In this document: positions 16,947 to 26,137 of the stretch, piece after piece
Layout: every line of letters starts with the position of its first letter
Numbering within the stretch: the first letter of the stretch is position 1
DNA from: Microcoleus sp. FACHB-DQ6
GTDB lineage: Bacteria > Cyanobacteriota > Cyanobacteriia > Cyanobacteriales > Microcoleaceae
DNA length: 33,444 nucleotides
Assembly: GCA_014695175.1 (NCBI GenBank)
Contig: JACJNV010000140.1
Location: 1-33,444, forward strand
Direction of reading: 5' to 3'
The notes under the pieces: generated by a model
Told to the model about the DNA's origin: nothing
The model's input: only the letters and a program-made list of their open reading frames with translations
Databases searched by the model: none
Program-made: the position numbers and the translations under genes

Positions 16947-17083
16947 GCTCTGAAATTAGTCATTTTAAAGGGATTGCAAGCACCAGGAAAAAGCACCGTT
17001 TTTCGGTCGTATCTAGCGGCAACGCAGGTTTTAGTCCGCAAAGACTTGATGCGGAATAATTGTAGACTTGTACAACTGGAAGC

Positions 17084-17494
17084 TTATGATATCGGTAACC
17101 CAAGCTGCATGAACCAAGTGTGCTTGTCTATGTAACCGCGTTGAAAATGGATTTTGCCATCAACAACATGAAAGAAGCCACAGCCTTGCAGCGTAAAACT
17201 TTTGCCAGTTGGTAGGTGGCCACCAAACTCACCTAGAAATGTGCCGCCACCAGTCCACTCGACGATCGCCCACTCGCCATCCTCAAACAGATTCTCAACG
17301 TGCGTGTAATTGTCTGGAAAGGCTTGGAAGAAGGTAACAAAACTCTCAAGCAATGCCTCACGCCCGTTGAGAGGATCGCCAAAGGCAACTTGATGGTTCT
17401 CTGCATCGTCGTGATAAAGCTCGATCAGGGCGTAAGGGTCACGAGCGTTATAAGCAGAAACCCAGTCTTCGAGAACTTGCTTGGGCGTTTTCAT
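17084..17494 (-). CDS. SnoaL-like / NTF2-fold protein (ester-cyclase type)
   Basis: 136 residues from the ATG at 17494. The frame is open further, but MKTPKQVLEDWVSAYNARDP is the usual start. The NTF2-like cone fold is visible: LIELYHDDAENHQVAF, LLESFVTFFQAFPDNYTHV, WAIVEWTGGGTFLGEF, LPTGKSFTLQGCGFFHVVDGKI. Such proteins include polyketide cyclases and many of unknown role; no ligand can be assigned. It lies 59 bp after the stop of the large repeat protein on the same strand, so they may be co-transcribed. Confidence 0.8.
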   Translation of the reverse strand: MKTPKQVLEDWVSAYNARDPYALIELYHDDAENHQVAFGDPLNGREALLESFVTFFQAFPDNYTHVENLFEDGEWAIVEWTGGGTFLGEFGGHLPTGKSFTLQGCGFFHVVDGKIHFQRGYIDKHTWFMQLGLPIS

Positions 17495-17553
17495 TTTTGG
17501 TTCTCTAATACAGATAAGTAAAGATATTAGTAAGCACCTTCTCACCCTCAAAT

Positions 17554-19614
17554 TTACCGACTCGCAGGGCTGCTCGGAGGCTCAGTTTCCGGCGGATCGG
17601 GAGGGGGAGATTCAGCATCCGAAGGATTCAGCGACTCCTCCCAAACTTCGATTTGCGATCGAGCTTGCTCAAAAGCCCGAGTACCCGAGGGAATTTTTTT
17701 CAAAGTCGCGATCGCCCCAGCCAGATCCGACGACGACTGTTCCACACCAAGCGCCAAAATCCGCTGGCTCCACTCATCAATCGCCTCACTCGCCTGCCAC
17801 CGGAGCGAACTCGACTCCGGCACCTGAAGGGCCAGCGCAATAGCCGTTTGCAGAGCCTCCGCAGTCCCCGCTCGGGCGGCCTGACGGGCGTTCTGCAAAC
17901 CTTGCTCGCCCTCAAATTGAGCCTCCCAAGCCCGAATGTTCGATTGAGCTTCCTCATAAAGCACCCGTCCCGATCGAATCCGGCGGGCCATCTCAATTGC
18001 CCCCGCCAAATTGCCGCCCGCCGCTAGCTGCTGAGCTCTATCCAAAAACGGCTGGTCAACAAGTCGCTGTCTCCTCTCGATCCAAGCTTGAATTTTGGTT
18101 TGAGCTTCCCCGTAAAGCGCCCTACCTCTAGCTATCCGAGAAGCTTGAGCCACAGCAGCCTCCAGAGAATTCGGATCGCCGGTACTCGCCAAATCGTTCG
18201 CTCTTTGTAAATACGGACTGTCTTCCAGCAGCTCGATTTGACGGCTCAAGCTGCTAATTTGACGGAGAGCTTCCTGGGAGCGGGGATTTGATTCTGGGAC
18301 TGTTTGCAATTGGGCGATCGCAGCCCTCAAATCATTTACCCCTCCCGGCGCCGCCAGCCTGCTTGCCATATCCAAAACTTTCACATCAGCCATTTCTTGC
18401 TGCCAGCGGCCGACTAAATTTTGAGCTTGTTTGTATAAAGGGCGACCCGAATTCAACTTTTGAGCAATCTCGATCGCCTTGGAGAAACCCTCAACAGAGC
18501 CAGTCAAAGCCTGAGAAGTAGCATTCGCCAACTCATTAAAATCTTGTACTTGTTCCCTTAAATTTGCAGTGTCGGGAATCTTGTTAGCGATCGCGATCGC
18601 CTGCTGCCAATCGCCAGCCTGCAAGCGTTTTTGGGCGATCTCCAAAATTTTCTTGCTAAATTCCGCGATCGCCTTATTGGCAGCTTGATACAAATAACTC
18701 TTTTGACCAATTCCCTGAGCCAGCTTAATCCCCGCCACCAGATTGTCGAGACCTCCCTCCGAGGCTGTATTCCGGGCTTTGACCAACTTATTGCCCTCAG
18801 TCCGAGTCGCCTGAATTAGCTTAGTCAATTCCTCGTACTTAGTCGATTCCCAGAAAGTATTTCCCAAATCCAAAAGCAAAGTAGCTTGGCGGAAAGCCAG
18901 CGTCCACTCTTCCTTACGCAAGTGGTCTTCGGCCGTGCGGTAAATTTTCTCTGCTTCGCTCCATATCGACTGCCACTTTTCAATCTGCTTTTCCACCGTC
19001 GGGTAAGCAGGAACGTTTTGAGGAACCTTCTTCGCTATCGCAATCGCCTCCTGCAGCTTTCCTTCTTGGAAACTAGCATTTCCCAGCCTGAGCATATCCT
19101 CCGACCACCGAGCGATTTGACCGTTAATTCTCGGCCGCAGCGGATGGTTTTGTGGCAAAGCATTCACTAATTCGATCGCCAACAGCAAATCATCTGCCGT
19201 CCGCTTGCTTGCTGCTTCTTGAGCGCAAAAAAAGCGATCGTTAGCAGAAGCCGTCGGCCAAAAAATCTTTGAGCAATTCGACTGCGAGGTCAGGTTGAGC
19301 AAAGACGCAATTGCCACAAACCCCATACCCAGCGACACCAGCAAACTCACCGCCAGCCAAAACTGCCACTTATTCGACCAGCTCCGCCACAACTTCTGTG
19401 GCCCGGGCGGCTGTGAGTTTTCCCCAGACAAATTCGGCCGTAGTTCCAAATGCCCTCCCGGCAGTTTTCCCGAAGTAACCAGCTCTCGGAGCTCTTTAAG
19501 TCGTTCAGCCCGGTTTTTCCTTGCTGGTAACCGCACCAGTGACGAAGTATCCTTTGTTGACTCCAAGGATTCTGGTGCAGACCAACGGCCTGGTGTTTTG
19601 CGATCTTGACTCAT
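17554..19614 (-). CDS. Large membrane-anchored repeat protein
   Basis: 686 residues. The first 80 are polar and basic, a single transmembrane helix follows (about 84-107), then about 560 residues of helical repeats. A repeat of roughly 60-70 residues can be traced: a Leu/Ala helix, a small-residue turn, L-x2-AI-x2-A-x2-I, a Tyr/Leu, then AQ-x2-I-x2-W, for example EAQTKIQAWIERRQ, EEAQSNIRAWEAQF and EQARSQIEVWEESL. The C-terminus is Pro/Ser rich. No enzyme motif. The layout suggests a scaffold with its repeats on one side of the membrane. Similar cyanobacterial proteins are often labelled chromosome-segregation-like, which the sequence does not support. Confidence 0.75.
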   Translation of the reverse strand: MSQDRKTPGRWSAPESLESTKDTSSLVRLPARKNRAERLKELRELVTSGKLPGGHLELRPNLSGENSQPPGPQKLWRSWSNKWQFWLAVSLLVSLGMGFVAIASLLNLTSQSNCSKIFWPTASANDRFFCAQEAASKRTADDLLLAIELVNALPQNHPLRPRINGQIARWSEDMLRLGNASFQEGKLQEAIAIAKKVPQNVPAYPTVEKQIEKWQSIWSEAEKIYRTAEDHLRKEEWTLAFRQATLLLDLGNTFWESTKYEELTKLIQATRTEGNKLVKARNTASEGGLDNLVAGIKLAQGIGQKSYLYQAANKAIAEFSKKILEIAQKRLQAGDWQQAIAIANKIPDTANLREQVQDFNELANATSQALTGSVEGFSKAIEIAQKLNSGRPLYKQAQNLVGRWQQEMADVKVLDMASRLAAPGGVNDLRAAIAQLQTVPESNPRSQEALRQISSLSRQIELLEDSPYLQRANDLASTGDPNSLEAAVAQASRIARGRALYGEAQTKIQAWIERRQRLVDQPFLDRAQQLAAGGNLAGAIEMARRIRSGRVLYEEAQSNIRAWEAQFEGEQGLQNARQAARAGTAEALQTAIALALQVPESSSLRWQASEAIDEWSQRILALGVEQSSSDLAGAIATLKKIPSGTRAFEQARSQIEVWEESLNPSDAESPPPDPPETEPPSSPASR

Positions 19615-19859
19615 ATCCTCACCACAAACAACAACCCGCCTGTCTTAATTATTTCAAAACAGCGATCGCTGCTATTGACTGCTCTATAGAATGTATTCAT
19701 CACTTTTAAATACTCCAGCAGGCGAAAGACTACAAGAGACGATCGCCAAACCACAAAAATCAAAATTTTGTGATTAGGTAATTGATAATGGGTAATTGGC
19801 AATTGGTCAAGGCCTTCATCCCGACTCGCACTCATTATTGCCAATTACACATTATTGTC

Positions 19860-20759
19860 TCAAGAACCGGAGTTCGAGCGCAAATCGCCGATCAGTTCTG
19901 CAAGTTGGTCGCTGTTAGCTTTGTAAACCTCGTTGCAGAAATGGCACGTAGCCTCAGCCCCGCCATCTTTTTCTATCATGTCTTGGAGTTCCGCTTCGCC
20001 CAACATTTTCAAAGCTCCCAAAACTCGATCGAAGGAACAGCCGCAGTGAAAGCGCACCATCTGAGTTTCCGGGAAAATTTCCAGGCCCATATCTCCCAGT
20101 AACTCTTCGAGAATCTGGTGCAGCGTTTTGCCCGATAGCAGCAGTGGCGTAAAGCCCGACAATTCAGCAACTCTAGATTCTAAAGTTTGCACCAATTTTT
20201 CGTCCGTTGCGGCCTTCGGCAGAACCTGCAACAGCACACCCCCAGACGCTTGTACCCCGCCCGCTCCCACAAACACCCCCAAAACCAGAGCCGAAGGCGT
20301 CTGCTCCGAGGTTGCCAAATAGTGAGTCAGATCGTCGCCAATTTCGCCGGAAACCAATTCTACCGTACTTGAGTAAGGGAAACCGTATCCAACGTCCCGC
20401 ACCACGTACAAATAACCGTCACCTATTGCCCCGCCCACATCGAGTTTGCCTTTAGCATTGGGTGGCAGTTCCACTCCGGGATTGTCCACATAACCCCGAA
20501 CTGTTCCATCGAGTCCCGCATCAATCAGAAGCCCGCCCAGCGGCCCATCTCCTTTGATGCGAATGTTGACTCTCGATTCGGGCCGCTTCATGCTGGAGGC
20601 GAGTAACAGACCTGCCGACATCGTGCGCCCGAGGGCCGCTGTAGCCACGTAGGAGAGCTTGTGCCGCTGTCTTGCTTCTTCGGTAAGGCGGGTGGAAATG
20701 ACGGCTACAGCGCGAATTCCGCCCTCTGCGGCTGTAGCGCGAATTAATTGATCGGCCAT
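19860..20759 (-). CDS. hslO: Hsp33, redox-regulated chaperone
   Basis: 299 residues, the usual Hsp33 length. The N-terminal fold includes ATAAEGGIRAVAVIST, AALGRTMSAGLLLAS and GDGPLGGLLIDA. The C-terminal zinc switch has Cys239 and Cys241 (CGC), then Cys272 and Cys275 (CHFC). It acts in the cytoplasm: oxidation releases zinc, forms disulfides and activates holdase function. Not obviously in an operon; it is 245 bp from the repeat-protein gene start. Confidence 0.96.
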   Translation of the reverse strand: MADQLIRATAAEGGIRAVAVISTRLTEEARQRHKLSYVATAALGRTMSAGLLLASSMKRPESRVNIRIKGDGPLGGLLIDAGLDGTVRGYVDNPGVELPPNAKGKLDVGGAIGDGYLYVVRDVGYGFPYSSTVELVSGEIGDDLTHYLATSEQTPSALVLGVFVGAGGVQASGGVLLQVLPKAATDEKLVQTLESRVAELSGFTPLLLSGKTLHQILEELLGDMGLEIFPETQMVRFHCGCSFDRVLGALKMLGEAELQDMIEKDGGAEATCHFCNEVYKANSDQLAELIGDLRSNSGS

Positions 20760-21053
20760 GAAAAACCTTACTTTGTCTTTTGATACCTTCTTAAACTATT
20801 TTAGAAGTTCTTGAAGGTTGTGGCAGAAGATAGCAGCAGTTGACTCGGCGGGCCTGTCCGTGCGATCGAACTTCAGAACTCGCCTCTGTTTTCTATCAAA
20901 CCTCGCTCGCTCAACTATTTATTAACAAATACTCTGATTGATTCTTCCACTTAAATATTTATTTAATATGCCCGCAATAAGGACTGCATTTATTTTCCAT
21001 CATCTACCAGGTTCTCAGTCCTTTTATAACAACTAATCACTAATGACTAACAA

Positions 21054-21159
21054 CTATAGCAATCCTCGCATCATTTGTTAATTTTTTACTCCCTCCCCTT
21101 TATAAGGGGAGGGTTGGGGTGGGGTAAAAAGTTTACGACTCATTTATGATTGCTATAAC
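21054..21159. repeat. MITE-like palindromic element upstream of the Crp-type gene
   Basis: The ends are TATAGCAATC and GATTGCTATA (10-bp perfect terminal inverted repeats). In the centre is CCCTCCCCTTT/ATAAGGGGAGGG. Flanks on both sides read AACAACTAAT...GACTAA. It lies in the 518-bp gap 20760-21277. The rest of that gap is AT-rich with no gene; the last 40 bp hold the regulator's start region. Confidence 0.65.
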
Positions 21160-21277
21160 AACTAATGACTAAAGCTTATCTTGGCGCTAACCAGACGATT
21201 ACCAAACCTTTACCTTGGTCGGCTAGAGTGAGAGGCGTAGGTCTCAGACAAATCTTTTTTAGCTGGAAATAACGGAT

Positions 21278-21931
21278 ATGCCACCAACATCCAAAGCACT
21301 TTTAGCGGAAATCCAGCATAACACAGGAGCGACTCGAAACTTGCATTTTTATGCCAAGGGCGAAACCATTCCTATGATGTCGCATGGCCTTTGGCGAGTC
21401 TGTCAAGGTCTAGCACAACTGAGTACGCTTTATCCAACCGGGGAAGAAGGACTTTTGGGTTGGGTTGGGCCTTCGATGTGCTTCGGTTTGTGGTTGACAA
21501 GCTTGCAGACTTACCGAGCTACGGCGACATCAGATATTTATTTGATGTGGTATTCTATGGTGGAAATCGAAGCTTCTCCTCAATTGGCTCACGAGTTGCT
21601 GCCTCAAATGGTACGGCGGCTGCGGCAAATGGAAGCAATTTTAGCGATCGCCGGACAGCGGCGAGTAGATGACCGTTTGTATCAGCTTCTGGTATTATTG
21701 CAACAGGACTTCGGTCAGCCTGTGGTTGAGGGAACTCGTTTGAATATCCGCTTGACACATCAAGATATTGCTAATGCGATTTGCACGACGCGGGTAACAG
21801 TAACTCGAATGCTGGGGAAATTGCAGCAGCAAGGGTTAATTAGTCGAGATGGCGATCGGCATTTAATTCTTAACAAAGATACTTTTGCCAACTCATCTGA
21901 TTTGTTTGGCTGCAACCCTCAAGCAGTGTAG
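21278..21931 (+). CDS. Crp/Fnr-family transcription regulator
   Basis: 217 residues. The N-terminal half is a degenerate cyclic-nucleotide-like beta barrel (FYAKGETIPMMSHGLWRVCQG), then the long dimerisation helix (about 100-135). The winged helix-turn-helix (about 155-205) reads RLTHQDIANAICTTRVTVTRMLGKLQQQGLI, close to the NtcA/Crp recognition pattern LTHQDIA-x5-TRVTVTR. The barrel lacks the cAMP phosphate-binding signature, and no Fnr-type cysteine cluster is seen, so the effector is unknown. Convergent with the TPR-CHAT gene with 18 bp between stops. A fragment of its recognition-helix region recurs at 26138-26176. Confidence 0.87.
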   Translation: MPPTSKALLAEIQHNTGATRNLHFYAKGETIPMMSHGLWRVCQGLAQLSTLYPTGEEGLLGWVGPSMCFGLWLTSLQTYRATATSDIYLMWYSMVEIEASPQLAHELLPQMVRRLRQMEAILAIAGQRRVDDRLYQLLVLLQQDFGQPVVEGTRLNIRLTHQDIANAICTTRVTVTRMLGKLQQQGLISRDGDRHLILNKDTFANSSDLFGCNPQAV

Positions 21932-21949
21932 CAAGCGCCGAAAAAAATC

Positions 21950-24900
21950 TTATTCTGCTTCGCCAATCAGCGTAAAGGCTGCCCAATCTTGCGGAGTTGG
22001 GTGCATCTTCATTGTAATCAGCATTGCTTGCCGCAAAGCTTGAGCTTTATTCTGGTTTAGCTGTAACTGGCGATAGAATTCTGCCATTAATTCCGCTGTC
22101 GAATCATCGAATACTAACCACAGAGAAACGATAATACTGGAAACACCAGCACTAATTAAAGCACGAGATAACCCAAGCACCCCATCACCTGTGAGTTTTC
22201 CTCTGCCAGTATTGCAAGCACTTAATACCACTAATTCAGCATTTAATTTTAAATCCAAAATTTCACTCGAAGTCAGTAATCCGTCATCATTTCCTGATGG
22301 AGCAAGGGCGATCGCTCCCGGTAAATCTCGCCTCTTCACTTCATTGAGTAATCCGTGAGTTGCCAGATGAATAATCCGGGCTTTTAGCATCTGTTGAACA
22401 ATCGATGCTTTAGTCGCTTGAGCGCCTGTAATCGGTTGAGTCTTCAGAAGTTGGGCAATTGTAATTGCTTCCCGTTCGCTGCCCGGTAAGGGAGCTAATT
22501 GGTGCGGCGGGGTGCCAATTTTGGGCATAATTGGATTGCCTACAACTAAGTTATTCTGAAGAGAAAGTTGTCGGACTTTTTGCCGTGATTGGTGGGTTAG
22601 CTGCAAAATTTGAATTGCGGGAGCGGTGAGGATGGTATGTTTTTCAATCAGATATTGACCTGTCGGATCTTGTAAGGCGACAAAGGGAACTAAAAACAGG
22701 GATTTATGGGGAATGAAGATGACAGGAGCATTCGGGTCAGTAGGTAAAAGATCGGCAATGGGTTGAATCAGTAGTTGATAACTTTGCTGTAATTTGGGGT
22801 AGATTATCCGAGAATTAGCAGTGGTAGAAGCAGGGGGATTAGCTGTTTGTTTATTGGCAGTGTCCCCCGCCGATACACCCAGAGCCTCGCGAGTGCCGCG
22901 AATCATCTCAGCGATGGCGGTATCTCGATCATTTAATCCTCTCGTCCCCAGAGCAGCAGATACTCTTGCGCCTTCGCTGGCTTCGGGTAGATTGATGTTA
23001 AGAGATTTGAGGTCAACTGAGCGAAAGGTAATTTCACCAGTTGGCTTAATCACCCAAATATAAAGGGCTTGATTCTCAATAATTGAATACTCGACGAGAG
23101 TAGCGTTTTGCTCTTTAGCGATTTGTTGAATTTGCTGGATATTGGGCGGGTTGATAGTAGTTTGGACAGAGGCAGATGGGGCAAGGCGAGATGCCAATAA
23201 CTCCACAAAAGCTCGGGATCTACCCCGTTCGGCAATTTCTAAAGCCTCATTAGTTTTTTTCTGAGCAATGAAGACTTGTTGTAAAGTGACGTAGGGGTTA
23301 GTTTGAGTTTCAAAGATTGACACTTTATTGGCATCGTCTAATCCAGCACGGAGAGATTCGGAAACTTTAATACTATCAAGTAGGGTTTTCTCTGCTGCTG
23401 GGAGATTGCCAGAGATGGCGAGAGCAACTCCTAGATAGTTCAGAGCCGTCCCCTCGCTTTGGCGGGCTTTAATTTCGCGCGCGATCGCCAACCACTGCTG
23501 AGCGTAGTCGATCGCTTTGGCGTAGTCGCCGAGGGAATAGTAAGCAAGTCCCAGATTTCCCAGAGCTTTCCCCTCGCTTTGGCGGTCTTTAATTTCGCGC
23601 GCGATCGCCAAATACTGCTGAGCGTACTCGATCGCTTTGGCGTAGTCGCCGAGGGAAAAGTAAGCAATTCCCAGATTTCCCAGAGCCCGCCCCTCGCTTT
23701 GGCGGTCTTTAATTTCTCGGGCGATCCCCAACCACTGCTGAGCGTACTCGATGGCTTTGGCGTAGTCGCCGAGGGAATCGTAAGCAATTCCCAGACTTCC
23801 CAGAGCTTTCCCCTCGCTTTGGCGGTCTTTAATTTCTCGGGCGATCGCCAACCGCTGCTGAGTGTACTCGATGGCTTTGGCGTAGTCGCCAAGGGAAAAG
23901 TAAGCAATTCCCAGACTTCCCAGAGCTTTCCCCTCGCTTTGGCGGTCTTTAATTTCTCGGGCGATCGCCAACTGCTGCTGAGTGTACTCGATGGCTTTGG
24001 CGTAGTCGCCGAGGGAAAAGTAAGCACCTCCCAGATTTCCCAGAGCTTCCCCCTCGCTTTGGCGGTGTTTAATTTCTCGGGCGATCGCCAACTGCTGCTG
24101 AGTGTACTCGATCGCTTTGGCGTAGTCGCCGAGGGAACCGTAAGCACTTCCCAGGCTTCCCAGAGCTTTCCCCTCGCTTTGGCGGTCTTTAATTTCGCGC
24201 GCGATCGCCAAATACTGCTGAGCGTACTCGATCGCTTTGGCGTAGTCGCCGAGGGAAAAGTAAGCAATTCCCAGATTTCCCAGAGCCCGCCCCTCGCTTT
24301 GGCGGTCTTTAATTTCTCGGGCGATCCCCAACCACTGCTGAGCGTACTCGATGGCTTTGGCGTAGTCGCGGAGGGAAAGGTAAGCAATTCCCAGACTTGC
24401 CAGAGCAGCCCCCTCACCTTGGCGGTCTTTTATTTCTCGCGCGATCGCCAAGAACTGCTGAGCGTACTCGATCGCTTTGGCGTAGTCGCCGAGGGAAAGG
24501 TAAGCATTTGCCAGATTTCTCAGAGCCCACCCTTCACCTTGGCGGTTTTTAATTTCTCGCGCCATCGCCAAGAACTGCTGTTGGTACTCGATGGCTTTGG
24601 CGTAGTCGCGGAGGGAAAGGTAAGCATTTGCCAGATTTCCCAGAGCTTTCCCCTCGCTTTGGCGGTCTTTAATTTCTCGCGCGATCGCCAACTGCTGCTG
24701 AGCGTACTCGATCGCTTTGGCGTAGTCGCGGAGGGAAAGGTAAGCACTTCCCAGATTTCCCAGAACCCACCCTTCACCTTGGCGGTCTTTAACTTCTCGG
24801 GCGATCGCCAACTGCTGCTGTTGGTACTCGATGGCTTTGGCGTAGTCGCCGAGGTTACGGTAAGCACTTCCCAGATTTCCCAGAACCCACCCTTCACCTT

Positions 24901-26119
24901 GGCGGTCTTTAATTTCTCGCGCGAGCGCCAACCGCTGCTGAGCGTACTCGATGGCTTTGGCGTAGTCGCCGAGGGAATCGTAAGCAATTCCCAGACTTTT
25001 CAGAGCATTCCCCTCGCTTTGGCGGTCTTTTATTTCTCGCGCGAGCGCCAACCGCTGCTGTTGGTACTCGATGGTTTTGGCGTAGTCGCCGAGGGAATAG
25101 TAAGCATTTGCCAGATTTATCAGAGCCGCCCCCTCGTTTTGGCGGTCTTTAATTTCTCGCGCGATCGCCAACTGCTGCTGTTGGTACTCGATGGCTTTGG
25201 CGTAGTCGCGGAGGGCAAAGTAAGCAATTCCCAGACTTGCCAGAGCAGCCCCCTCACCTTGGCGGTCTTTTATTTCTCGCGCGATCGCCAAGAACTGCTG
25301 AGCGTACTCGATGGCTTTGGCGTAGTCGCGGAGGGAAAAGTAAGCAATTCCCAGATTTCCCAGAGCCGCCCCCTCGCTTTGGCGGTCTTTTATTTCTCGC
25401 GCGATCGCCAACACCTGCTGAGTGTACTCAAGCGCTTTGGCGTAGTCGCCGAGGTTACGGTAAGCCTTTCCCAGATTTCCCAGAGCCCACCCTTCACCTT
25501 GGCGGTCTTTTATTTCTCGCGCGATCGCCAACTGCTGCTGAGCGTACTCAAGCGCTTTGGCGTAGTCGCCGAGGGAAAAGTAAGCATTTCCCAGACTTGC
25601 CAGAGCTTTCCCCTCACCTTGGCGGTCTTTAATTTCTCGGGCGATCGCCAACTGCTGCTGAGCGTACTCGATCGCTTTGGCGTAGTCGCCGAGGGAAAAG
25701 TAAGCACTTCCCAGATTTCCCAGAGCGTTCCCCTCGTTTTGGCGGTCTTTAATTTCTCGGGCGATCGCCAACTGCTGCTGAGCGTACTCGATCGCTTTGG
25801 CGTAGTCGCGGAGGGAAAGGTAAGCATTTGCCAGATTTCCCAGAGCCGCCCCCTCGTTTTGACGGTCTTTAATTTCTCGATAAATTATTAGTGCCTGTTG
25901 CCAAGACTGCAAAGCAGCTTGAAACTGACTAATCTGATACTGCTGAATCCCTTGGTTTAACAGTCGGTCTGCTTCGGCTTTCCGCTGAGCTTGAGTTTGA
26001 GCCAAGGCCTGAGAATTGATGATTTTAAATTGAGAATTAGGGATAAACCGAAACTCACCTATAGTCAGCGCCGCTAAGATTGAGATGAGTCCCGACAATC
26101 CAATTTTTTGCAGTTTCAT
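21950..26119 (-). CDS. Giant TPR-CHAT protein (caspase-like peptidase domain)
   Basis: 1389 residues from the ATG at 26119, preferred over 26164 because it starts a basic-hydrophobic signal sequence (MKLQKIGLSGLISILAALTI) with an ALAQ cleavage-like site near 40. Residues about 81-880 are 20 near-identical 40-residue TPR units with consensus REIKDRQSEGKALGNLG then AYFSLGDYAKAIEYAQQ; one degenerate unit follows and one precedes. A linker with TNEALEIAERGRSRAFVE leads to a CHAT domain (about 1100-1389) with the His-Cys dyad HLATHG (His1255) and LSACNTG (Cys1302). CHAT domains are caspase/separase-like peptidases. Secretion or outer-face location is inferred. No substrate protein is recognisable beside it. 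Confidence 0.92.
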   Translation of the reverse strand: MKLQKIGLSGLISILAALTIGEFRFIPNSQFKIINSQALAQTQAQRKAEADRLLNQGIQQYQISQFQAALQSWQQALIIYREIKDRQNEGAALGNLANAYLSLRDYAKAIEYAQQQLAIAREIKDRQNEGNALGNLGSAYFSLGDYAKAIEYAQQQLAIAREIKDRQGEGKALASLGNAYFSLGDYAKALEYAQQQLAIAREIKDRQGEGWALGNLGKAYRNLGDYAKALEYTQQVLAIAREIKDRQSEGAALGNLGIAYFSLRDYAKAIEYAQQFLAIAREIKDRQGEGAALASLGIAYFALRDYAKAIEYQQQQLAIAREIKDRQNEGAALINLANAYYSLGDYAKTIEYQQQRLALAREIKDRQSEGNALKSLGIAYDSLGDYAKAIEYAQQRLALAREIKDRQGEGWVLGNLGSAYRNLGDYAKAIEYQQQQLAIAREVKDRQGEGWVLGNLGSAYLSLRDYAKAIEYAQQQLAIAREIKDRQSEGKALGNLANAYLSLRDYAKAIEYQQQFLAMAREIKNRQGEGWALRNLANAYLSLGDYAKAIEYAQQFLAIAREIKDRQGEGAALASLGIAYLSLRDYAKAIEYAQQWLGIAREIKDRQSEGRALGNLGIAYFSLGDYAKAIEYAQQYLAIAREIKDRQSEGKALGSLGSAYGSLGDYAKAIEYTQQQLAIAREIKHRQSEGEALGNLGGAYFSLGDYAKAIEYTQQQLAIAREIKDRQSEGKALGSLGIAYFSLGDYAKAIEYTQQRLAIAREIKDRQSEGKALGSLGIAYDSLGDYAKAIEYAQQWLGIAREIKDRQSEGRALGNLGIAYFSLGDYAKAIEYAQQYLAIAREIKDRQSEGKALGNLGLAYYSLGDYAKAIDYAQQWLAIAREIKARQSEGTALNYLGVALAISGNLPAAEKTLLDSIKVSESLRAGLDDANKVSIFETQTNPYVTLQQVFIAQKKTNEALEIAERGRSRAFVELLASRLAPSASVQTTINPPNIQQIQQIAKEQNATLVEYSIIENQALYIWVIKPTGEITFRSVDLKSLNINLPEASEGARVSAALGTRGLNDRDTAIAEMIRGTREALGVSAGDTANKQTANPPASTTANSRIIYPKLQQSYQLLIQPIADLLPTDPNAPVIFIPHKSLFLVPFVALQDPTGQYLIEKHTILTAPAIQILQLTHQSRQKVRQLSLQNNLVVGNPIMPKIGTPPHQLAPLPGSEREAITIAQLLKTQPITGAQATKASIVQQMLKARIIHLATHGLLNEVKRRDLPGAIALAPSGNDDGLLTSSEILDLKLNAELVVLSACNTGRGKLTGDGVLGLSRALISAGVSSIIVSLWLVFDDSTAELMAEFYRQLQLNQNKAQALRQAMLITMKMHPTPQDWAAFTLIGEAE
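23480..25879 (-). repeat. Twenty tandem 120-bp TPR-coding repeats
   Basis: Exact 120-bp periodicity without indels over 2.4 kb. Most units contain a HIP1 octamer at the same place (codons for LAIAR). Units at 23561-23780 and 24161-24380 are essentially identical at a 600-bp offset, including the rare GCGATCCCC variant, so a five-unit block was duplicated recently. The periodicity also keeps other frames open on both strands. Confidence 0.97.
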
Positions 26120-26137
26120 AACTTTTGACAGCCCTCT

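Noticed and set aside
17700-18027. Arg-rich open frames inside the large repeat-protein gene
   Set aside because: Shadow frames of a GC-richer coding region.
23440-24417. 325-codon second frame on the minus strand within the TPR array
   Set aside because: Out-of-frame reading of the same 120-bp repeats.
23459-25891. 810-codon open frame on the plus strand opposite the TPR array
   Set aside because: It is open only because a 120-bp repeat without stops in that frame is repeated 20 times; codon use follows the antisense TPR code.
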